DNA from: Nemophila menziesii
Lineage: Eukaryota > Streptophyta > Magnoliopsida > Boraginales > Hydrophyllaceae
Direction of reading: 5' to 3'
Length of the DNA stretch: 64,000 bases
Assembly: GCA_029959085.1 (NCBI GenBank)
Contig: JARWIR010000002.1
Location: forward strand, 63,418,154 to 63,482,153
Below, one piece after another: positions 24,917 to 33,465 of this stretch. Below the pieces are notes generated by a model. That model saw only the letters and a list, made by a program, of their open reading frames with translations, searched no databases and was not told the origin of the DNA. Position numbers and translations under genes: made by a program. The number at the start of each line of letters is the position of its first letter. The first letter of the stretch is position 1.

Positions 24917-26463
24917 TGGTGGGGGAAAAGGTGTGATAAATAAGATAATGATAAAGGACATACACCCTTGACTACCACGAGAAACTCACTGCAAGTATTA
25001 CATATCGTTTGCAAGTTCCGTTGATAAGTAAAGTTTGTTCGCATGGACTTAATCTGTTAGATCTACTTGTATTCAATAAGCGTAGATGAATTTAGATGTT
25101 TAGATTGAAATAGATATAATATGAATAATTATCGGATGTAAAATAATAAATACGAATGCAGATAAATAAGTATGAATGTAAGTCAAATAAATTAGGTCTA
25201 CTAATATGAGTCTATCTTACTAAGTTGTTATTCTATACTTAAGGGTGAATTGAGCATTATATATTAACCGGGATTCTAAATTCTACCTAACCCCCGTTAG
25301 GGTGGACTTAGGAGAAACCTCTCCACTACCAGTGGACTTGGGTAAGGGGACCCTGCGTAACGATTGGTGATTAAATCAAACCTTTATGGCTATCTAGTTA
25401 GGTAAGCCTGTCAGGATTACTACCACACACTAGACGATCATGTGGTGTTGTCAATAATTGAATCCCCCTTCCGGGTGTTAGCTCAATTACTAAGGATAGT
25501 CCTAAGATTGGCCAAATCTAGGGCTAGAACAATAAGTCAAATAACACAATACCAATATACGCCAAGTTCAAATCAATTAAAATAACAAACAGTATTATGA
25601 AATTTAAGACAAAATGATAACCCAAATAATTAATAGTAAAACTTACAAAATAAAAGCGTAGAAATATGGTGAAGCCACAAATCTATAGCTAATTACCCTA
25701 AAATATAGAGAGGGAGAGATATAGAAGAGGAGTTTGTCATTCTCCAACTTCTTGCTTCTTGTCTTCCTTTACAGGCCAGTTTGCTTCTCTGGATGATAAG
25801 ATTGATACTTAGTATTAATATTTAAGTAAGGACTAAGCTTATATTTAGAACTGAGCAAGGACGTGTTTACAATAGTTAAATTATAGGTGATTAGGAAGCC
25901 CTAGGTCAGATTTCTTGGAGTAGAAGACAAGCAATTGGACTCCTTTTCCAAATCGAATTTGTTTCCTAAAACAAGGAGATAAGATATTGTTGATGTTTTG
26001 TTTTGGTCGTAACTTCTTCGTTATTTCTCTGATTTTCACTACTTCAAATCGAAACGCCCGAGTCAAAATGATCTACACATTTCCTTTAGATTTCTGCTCC
26101 AAATTCCCAGTCGATTTTGAGTTATCTTCACTTTAGTGGACGTGGCTGCAGGATTTCATATTTACTTGGCAACTTTTCTTTCCTATTTTATATCTACTTC
26201 CTTTTATCTCCAACTTTCATCCATATCTTCTTTCCTTATCTCTCTATAACTGATTTAGAATTTAATTAATTCCCATATATCTTTTAAACTTCACATTAAC
26301 ACACAAATTAAACCAAATATGCTCTAAAAATAATAATTCATCAAATTAAGACAAGAAATAAGAAAATATCGAAATACGACTAAAAATCTCTAATTAACAA
26401 CTCGAATACGCCTAAAATGATGTCTCCAACCTAGATTAATTCATCACAAATAGCGAGACATCA
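24917..26463 (-). mobile_element. LTR shared by elements C (as 3' LTR) and B (as 5' LTR)
   Basis: This 1547-bp LTR begins TGATGTCTCG at 26463 and ends CCCCCACCA at 24917 on the minus strand. To its right is a polypurine tract (GAGTTGGGGGTCT) and the 3' noncoding region of C; to its left is gag of B. No target duplication separates the two elements, which is the picture expected after recombination between LTRs. A near-perfect terminal inverted repeat, TGATGTCTC with GAGACATCA, is present. Confidence 0.8.
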
Positions 26464-28019
26464 AGACCCCCAACTCAAAGTTGTATCGTCCCGATACAAT
26501 AAAGATAAAGACAAAGGAAAGTCTCTAAATACATACCTAAAAGACAATTAAGCATAGTGGAAGAAGATACCAGAATATATAAAATAAACTCAAAGAAACT
26601 ACTTAGAAAATTTCATGGAATAATATTTACGAACTAATTTACCTGTACACTTGTCATACTCACGATCAACACGGCTTGAATTCAAGATCAGATTAGCTTC
26701 GCAATGTAAAAGGGGAGGTTCTTTACTCAGTTTAACAAGGACGCTATAGATTGTTCATCGAACTTCACTAGTATCCAAAGATCCACTTAACTACTCTCTA
26801 ACGGCTCAATCACTTCTTGATCACATAGCAAAGAATCAAAAGGTCTTTATGGTTGTAATGTTGGCTTAGGGACGCTATGATAGTATATTTGGATAATTTA
26901 GAGTGAGCTTTTGGCTCTCTCCTCAGTAGCCATCAACGAATCACCCTAGAGTTTGAGTTACTCTCATAAAACGTTCTCACTCAACCCAATGATTTTCATG
27001 CATTAATTAGCATCCCCAATAACCCAATACTAAAGAATAAAGATCTTCACATATAAAATTCCAATTTACCGGTCCAAATCATATTCAATCTTTTCAAATC
27101 AATTTTTTCTTTTGCAATATAGCTATGACTCTCTTTTTGATGTGAGATACCATGCTATTTTTTCACATATTTTTCTTTTCAAAACTTTTTTTCATTTACT
27201 TTTACCCCGGCAAAGGGTTACAATATAAACCTGTGAATTATCATCAAAATATAGAACAAATCACACTTAATAAGCTCAAAAATTCCCCACCCAGTACCAA
27301 TTTCCACAATGGTGGACCCACCACCCCAATCTCAAGCTGTAGAAAAATTGTCTATGCATCGCGATTCGAGTGCAGGTTATATGGAAAAGTCCTAAAATCT
27401 AAAGGGATATGGCTTATAACATGGCTAATAAAAAGGCTTTATAAAGGCTAGAAGGGGCTGGGAAGGATATATAATATAATAAATGGACAACAAGTTAAAA
27501 GGCAACAAGGGGCTTATCAAAGAACTGCTTTAATCACTTTCTAAACTATGAAATTTTGTTATTCTCTTACCTTTAGAATGTTCATCAAATGGGTTTATCA
27601 ACTAGATTGGACCTCACGGCCTACAGACTCCTTAAGGCACCCTAAGATCAAACATACTTCTATCGCATTGCCTACTAATCTTTTCTTTACTATCAATGAG
27701 TATTTCCTGCAAATACTCAAAGCATGCAAAATAAAACAACTCATAAACATACTACTTTCTATCATTAACTTACTAAGCTTATGCTTTCAAGCTATTAAAC
27801 ACACTATACATCTAATCCTTCTCTCAAAAAAATTAATTTATTCCTAAAAAAATAAAAACACATAAAAATGGAGATGAGAGACAATGAATCCCCACACCCC
27901 TAAATAAAAAATTAGGCGTGTACCCACAACTCGAAAAGACTCAATAAAATTAAAATTTAGCAAATATTGCAAGTACAGAAAGATGGTAGGGAAAAAATAA
28001 AACATACTCTTCAAGGCTA
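26464..28019 (-). other. Conserved 3' noncoding region of element C
   Basis: This aligns with the same region of A, B, D and F and has no supported ORF. The GGTGGACCCACC block (near 27311), the CATCGCGATTCGAGTGCAGG block (near 27357) and the CCCCGGCAAAGGG block (near 27205) are present. Confidence 0.75.
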
Positions 28020-28517
28020 TTTACCTCGCCTGATCAATACCCGGAATAAGGTGCAGTGATTTCCTTGTATGTAAACTTCTAGTATCACCAATTTCGCTTT
28101 CCCCTACAACCTCTTATGCTCCATCCCAATCAACCACACTCTAGAAATCTCTTATTTTTCCTCTTCTCCAACTTCATTTTCTTAAATACTCTCTTATTTG
28201 AAGGTGTTTGTCTAGAAATCTTTGTTTTGGTAACAGCTACTAGCGTCCCAGAAGCTTTGCTCATCTCTGATATAGGAAACTTTTATTAGAAGAGGTATTG
28301 GTATTTTCTGCTCCCTAATCACAATTGCTTGCTCTTTAGGATTTGAATCCACCAAAAACCGGTTCCTCTCTAATTGCTTGACTTGAATTATCCTTCTTGT
28401 TTGTTCCCGAACTAGTACCAATATCACTTGATTTCTTCTAGATCTTTCCCAATACCTTGCTTTGATACTTCATCTCCTTTAACACTTAGATAAAACCTCT
28501 ATTCTTTTCATCATCTC
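28020..28517 (-). pseudogene. ORF2 remnant of element C
   Basis: Only about 500 of the expected 1200 bases remain between the conserved noncoding block and the CT-rich leader. Short stretches of the N-terminal Lys/Ser-rich part and the start context (near 28515) can be matched to B. The conserved core is deleted. Confidence 0.5.
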
Positions 28518-29335
28518 TTTTGAATTCAACTCAAAGGTTTAAACACTCTTGAACTACCTTTTGATTATAGATAGATAAGGTGTTATTTGGGTTAGGAAAG
28601 GTGTAAGGATAATAATCCTCTATGTGGGTATGATGAACTCTTGCTTGGATGATATGGGTTTAAGGAATTTTGGAAGAAGATTGGATTTTTTTTGGTTTTG
28701 ATTCTCTGATTCTAGATGTTTTTATATGATTTAGGTGGTTGAATCTTCTTTTCAATGATGTAAGGAAGGATTTGGATGTAAATTTATGGTGATTAGGTAT
28801 TGTTTTGATGTTAGGTGAAGGTTTATTGAAGCTTTAATGGAGTTGGGAGAGGTTTGGGGAAGAATGGAGGTGTAAAGGATATAAAATTCGTAATAAAACT
28901 AACATCTTCTTCTTTAAACCCTTAAAAAATTCTCTAGCGGCGCCGACCGGTACACCGGTCATTTCACCGGGTTACCGGTCCGGTACCATGTCGACATTCG
29001 CGAACACGGTTTTGTCTAGTGGTCCTCGGCATTGATCCTGATTTACACACCGTGGTAACGGTCTGGCCGCAGCGGCTTACCAGTGAAATCAGCGGCTTAC
29101 CGGTAGCTTGGTCGGCTTACCGGTGGGAGGGTCAGATTTTATCCGAATTTTTTTCTTTTTCTCCCAAACTCGATTTTCTTAGTACCTGAACATCAAAAAT
29201 TCTAATACCTTCCTCAATAATTAAATATCAACTAAAACAACAATAAACTAAAATATAACAACACAAAATACTGTGGGATGTCTCCTAGAGGGCACTTTTG
29301 TTTAACGTCTTTAAAAGTTAGACTTGTTACCTCGA
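28518..29335 (-). repeat. CT-rich leader and GC-rich spacer of element C
   Basis: 28518-28930 is the leader, pyrimidine-rich on the minus strand and similar to that of B. 28930-29130 is GC-rich with repeated CGGCTTACCGGT-type words (near 29083, 29096 and 29113) and ACCGGTACACCGGT-like words near 28945. The word CGGCTTACCGG is the same as in element E but differs from the words in A, B and F. Confidence 0.6.
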
Positions 29336-31561
29336 TTATTTCTTTTTATAGCCTCCCCAGCAGTGAGTGAGGTGATTAACACTTAACAACCCGAGCTTGC
29401 AACTCTCTATAGCTTTTACTTCGACCACTCCGGCTAAAATAATTCGCGTGATGAAGTATGGTCTTATCCAAGAACTTTTATGTTTGGGTTTTGGAGATTT
29501 CCATGCTACCTCGTCTCCCACCCCAAACTCAATTTCCTTTTCAATGGTGTCTTGAGGGCTTACAGGTTCTGGCTTCTTGGTCATAACTCTGATTTTTTGA
29601 TAGTTCGTGTGACTTTTTTTTATTCTTCCTTCTCGAAACGTAGAATGTTTCAGAATCATCGTCAATACGAAGAGTCACGGTTCCCTCAATCACAGTGACT
29701 ATGGTGTCACTGGTGGCTAGGAATGGACGCCCAAGTATGAATGGTATGTTCTTATCTACTTTATAGTCAAGAATAATAAAATCCCTGGTAATAACAAGGT
29801 TACCTACTTGGACGAGCACGTCCTCGATTACACCCCACAACTTTGCTGTTGATTGATCCGCAAGCTGTACGATTACGGATGTCGGTTTTGCATCACTAAT
29901 ACCAATCTTCTTGAATATACTTTTGGGCATGATATTCACACTTGCCCCTAAATCCCACGTTTCCTTTCCATGAAATATACCACCTATTTTGGTTGGGAGG
30001 TTGAAACCTCCAGGATCTTTAAGCTTTGGCGGTAACTTTCACTGAACTTGTTTTGATATCCCTTCATTGAGTGTCACACTCTTGGATCTTATGAACCTAT
30101 CTTTATTGGAGAGTGCCTCCATAAAGAATCGATTATAGTCTCGCTTTCCTTCCATATCCTCGAGTAGAGGGACGTTGATTTTGACTTGTTTTAACATCTC
30201 CATACACCTCTCTTGTTCCTCCTTTGGATAAGCAGTTGTACGGGATAATAACAATATAGGGGTGGTATTCTTACTCTACTTTTCTCTTCCATTATTGGTG
30301 TATCAACCACTATTGGCTTCTTAATCTCATCTTGTTCAGCCTCTATAACCCAATCTTCAACAATTATCTCATCTAAGTTAATCTGATCTATGTTTGATTT
30401 AGCTGGTAGAACCTCCACTTTACTCGATGGAGATGGTTGTGATTCTTTCATCTTTTCAGCTTGAAGACTAATAATATTAACCTTGTCGTCAACGTACTGG
30501 ATCATCTACATGTCAGAATTTGTACTCTGGGTCAATTGCAAAAGTTGACTTTGCATTTGTTCTATGACTTTAGTGAGCCGCATCACATTTTCCTCTAAAA
30601 GTTGATTATGTTGTTTCAGATCATGATTCTGTTGCTGCAAGATTTGCATTACTGATGCATCGATCTTTGACTCAAGTCTGCTCATATTATCCTCTGAGAA
30701 GTTTATGAATTGACTAATAGTCTCTTTTAACTCAATGATGTCTTCTTGAGGACGTGATGTAAGTGCTATCAGAGCTTGAGTTTCATTGTACACAATGTAG
30801 CCCGGTGGTTGATTAGCTCGATTTTCATAGGCTTGTTCTTGCAGATATAGTTGTTGAGGTGGCACTTGGATGCTTTTCTCAACTGTTATAGTGAGTTGTT
30901 GTATTTGATCTCGCAAGTTTGAAAACCTCGCCTCTGTATCAATTTTAGTAATAGGAGTTTGTGACTGTGGCCAACTCATGTTGGTCTCGATAATTCTTTC
31001 CATACCACTCTTTGCTCTTTTCGGATCCATAGAGACAAAACTACCACGACCCATATCATCTACTCTCATCCTTGAGTCTGCATTGAGTCCTTGATAGAAC
31101 ATGGCTAATTGTAATTCTGGCACGTATCCGTGTAGTGGACATCTTGCCAACTTCTTTTGAAATCTCGTCCACGCTTCTCCAACACTCCAACTGGCTTCTT
31201 GTAACAAAATTCATAAGCTCCAATTGTTCCTTCACTCGCATACTTGTAGGAAAAAATTGATCAAGGAATCTTGCTTGAAGCTTATCCCAATTTGTTATTA
31301 ACTCGGGAGGTTGATCATCTAACCAATCGCTTGCTTCGCGGTCAAGAAAAATTAAAACATTAAGTAATACATATGTTCTTGCGCAACACCTTCAGTAATG
31401 TAGGCATCACAGAATTGCATGAATTTATGAACAGATCGGACTAGATCTTGATGTGTAGCACCACTATATTTACCATAGCTCACAAATTGATAAATCAAGT
31501 CAGGATCGGGCTTGAATCGAACGGCTTGAACAGCTGGAGGGAGAATCCCAATGGGTTGCAC
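29336..31561 (-). pseudogene. gag-protease ORF of element C, decayed
   Basis: Open pieces: 31561-31352 (N-terminus, FMQFCDAYI as in F), 31207-30506 (233 residues: AWTRFQKKL capsid segment and a long Gln/Asn-rich coiled-coil-like tract), 30505-30191, 30254-30039, 29939-29541 (protease region with VNIMP, then ILGRPFLAT) and 29665-29336 (integrase-like tail ending CWGGYKKK). The codons just before 29939 read DLGAS, a protease active-site variant usual for this lineage. Several frameshifts. No zinc knuckle is seen, unlike in F. Confidence 0.75.
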
Positions 31562-31667
31562 TCAGAATTGGGCCAGGAAGACAAAAACAAAAAGAAACGC
31601 GTAAAACTGAAAACAAATAAAAATTTCTACACTAAATAAACACAAATAGACTAACTTGAAGATAAAT

Positions 31668-31684
31668 CTCCGGCAGCAGCGCCA
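31668..31684 (-). other. Primer binding site of element C (tRNA-Asp type)
   Basis: The minus strand reads TGGCGCTGCTGCCGGAG, close to the Athila-type site of F but with three differences from the tRNA-Asp end. It lies six bases downstream of the LTR end. Confidence 0.75.
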
Positions 31685-31690
31685 AAAACT

Positions 31691-31804
31691 TGGTGGGGGC
31701 AAATGTGTGAATAATGTGAATTACCCAATCCGCCCTTTATACCAAATAACGATTAAATAGTTGTCTAGGAGGATTACCCACAAGAATCAAGCAGTATTTC
31801 TCAT
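31691..31804 (-). mobile_element. 5' LTR remnant of element C
   Basis: About 110 bp precede the primer site and end CCCCCACCA, as the shared LTR does; the rest does not match that LTR. Element F is inserted at CTCAT (31800-31804). The sequence beyond F does not clearly continue the LTR. Confidence 0.5.
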
Positions 31805-33332
31805 TGATGTCTTCTCATTTGTGATAGATTTATGTTAAGATGAGACATCATTTTTAGTGTTTTAGAAGTCAATAATGCCGATTTTCTTGAGTTTTAGTGC
31901 ACTTTCCTATTTTGTGTCTTGATTTGTAGAATTATTGTTTTTAGAGCATATTGGGTTTAATTGTTTATTTAGTGTGTAGCTTTAAAGATAATTATGGAGA
32001 TTAATTAGAGTCCAAGTCAAAGACAACAACTTATGGAAAGAGATTTACATGGTAATTGGAGATAAGGAAAGAATTGCTAAGAAGATGGGAAAGGAAAAGC
32101 TGCCTAAATCTGGGATTCTGCAAAGATAGGCGTTTTTACCTAATAAAGAGGCCGATTTTGGTGAATTACTCCTAAAGGGCCTAGATAATTCTGTTGCGAT
32201 TCTTTTGGTATCTTGTGGAGCAAAATCAGACCAATAACAAAGAAGTTATGACCAAAACAACGCAGCAGTGTTTATCTTTATTTCCATACGAATTTGAGTT
32301 GGGCTAGAAGTCCATTACCTTAACTATTCCTCAAGAAAACGAATTAGGTCTTCTAAACACCTATAAATACACCCTTATATCACTTGTAAATCATCCTTGC
32401 CTCATAGTAATTGGTTCTTAAGGTTTTATTCTTCCAGTTTATTGTAGAGAGCAAGATGATGTCGTTTATTATTTCTTTTAGTTTATTTCCATCAGGTATG
32501 AACTAAACTTCCCATAGCTTGGGTTTTGCATATGTATAATCTATGAATTCTAATTCTTCTATCTAAGTTTCTTTAGGAATTATATGTTTTAATCTGATAT
32601 TAGCTTCTTACTTTATATTTGCTTATGTGTTTTGATTTAATGTCTTTCCTAGAACTGATCACTTTAGGATTGTTTTAAGAGTAGTTAGATAGTCTCCTTG
32701 ACAGGGTGTTTAACTATTTAACCACCACATAATGTCTAGTGTCGATAGCAGTTCTGACAAAACATACTTCTAACTAGATAGTCATTAAGGTTTGTTTTAA
32801 CCACAGTATCACCAAGATTTGCAGTATTTGCTTAGGGCCTTAGTGGCGTTTGATAACCCTATTTTGAATCACTTCTTGGTTGTGACGTAGCCCCCTTAGT
32901 CGCTCTCAAGGTCTAAGGTAGTGGAATTTAGAATCCTGACTAAGTATTACCAAGAGCTAATATTCTCCCTTATGAACTAGATCTATAGATAGAATTAGAA
33001 GGATTAGTGCATACTAGCAAAACCTAAGCTATACTTCTCATCTCATATTCTTAATCTTTTACTTTATTGTCTTTATTTTCCCAGTTTTAATTAGTTTTAA
33101 TTCATAAATTCGAAAACCAAATATTTAATTTTCTGTTTTCTAATTATTTACTTTTACTCGTTATCTGTTCCTACGCGATTAACACACTTAAGTCCCTGAG
33201 AACGAACTCTACTTATCATTAAAACTTGCATACGTCCTGTAATACTTGCAGTACTGTGCCTGTCTAGGGTGAGAGTGCATAGTTTTCCATACTTAAATTG
33301 ATCTTATTTTTATCACACCCTAGGCGACACCA
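31805..33332 (+). mobile_element. 5' LTR of element F
   Basis: It begins TGATGTCTTC and ends GGCGACACCA. The first eight bases are repeated inverted as AGACATCA near 31842-31849, giving a possible terminal hairpin. A TATA box lies near 32361. Confidence 0.95.
32361..32369 (+). promoter_or_regulatory. TATA box in F LTR
   Basis: CTATAAATA lies 557 bases into the LTR, and the same sequence lies in the 3' LTR near 40727. It marks the likely end of U3; the start of transcription should be about 30 bases downstream. Confidence 0.65.
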
Positions 33333-33338
33333 AGTTTT

Positions 33339-33357
33339 TGGCGCCGCTGCCGGGGAC
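33339..33357 (+). other. Primer binding site of element F (tRNA-Asp type)
   Basis: TGGCGCCGCTGCCGGGGAC lies six bases after the LTR. It matches the complement of the plant tRNA-Asp 3' end with one mismatch in the first 18 bases (C for T at position 9), the Athila-type primer site. Confidence 0.85.
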
Positions 33358-33465
33358 TTGTGTCTCGTTAGCATGTGGGTTATCTATTTCGAGTTTTAGT
33401 TTTTAATTAGTTTTACTTTTCAAGTTTTTAGTTTAGTTTTAGTCTTTATTTTTCCAGATTTACGC

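Larger units (their letters stand above)
6383..26463 (-). mobile_element. Element B: minus-strand Athila-like element hosting nested elements E and D
   Basis: Read on the minus strand, B runs from its 5' LTR (26463-24917) through gag-protease (24916-24531, then 12771-11017), GC-rich spacer, ORF2 (9974-8734), noncoding 3' block and a truncated 3' LTR (7246-6383). Element E splits the gag at the 5-bp duplication CTCAC (12767-12771 and 24526-24530). Relative to F, about 0.8 kb containing the primer site and the gag N-terminus is deleted next to the 5' LTR. The 5' LTR is also the 3' LTR of element C. Confidence 0.8.
24917..31804 (-). mobile_element. Element C: diverged Athila-like element, minus strand
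   Basis: The order on the minus strand is LTR remnant (31804-31691), primer site, gag-protease (about 31561-29336), spacer, ORF2 remnant, noncoding block and 3' LTR (26463-24917). Gag is clearly diverged from that of B and F and lacks a recognisable zinc knuckle. Its protease-tail region has the same fusion of protease to integrase-like tail and no reverse transcriptase. Element F is inserted in its 5' LTR remnant. Confidence 0.75.

Noticed and set aside
27152..27847. Two 99-residue plus-strand ORFs in the noncoding region of C
   Set aside because: Similar frames in other copies (for example 8263-8460, 18177-18473) are broken at different places; conservation is at the DNA level and on the other strand.
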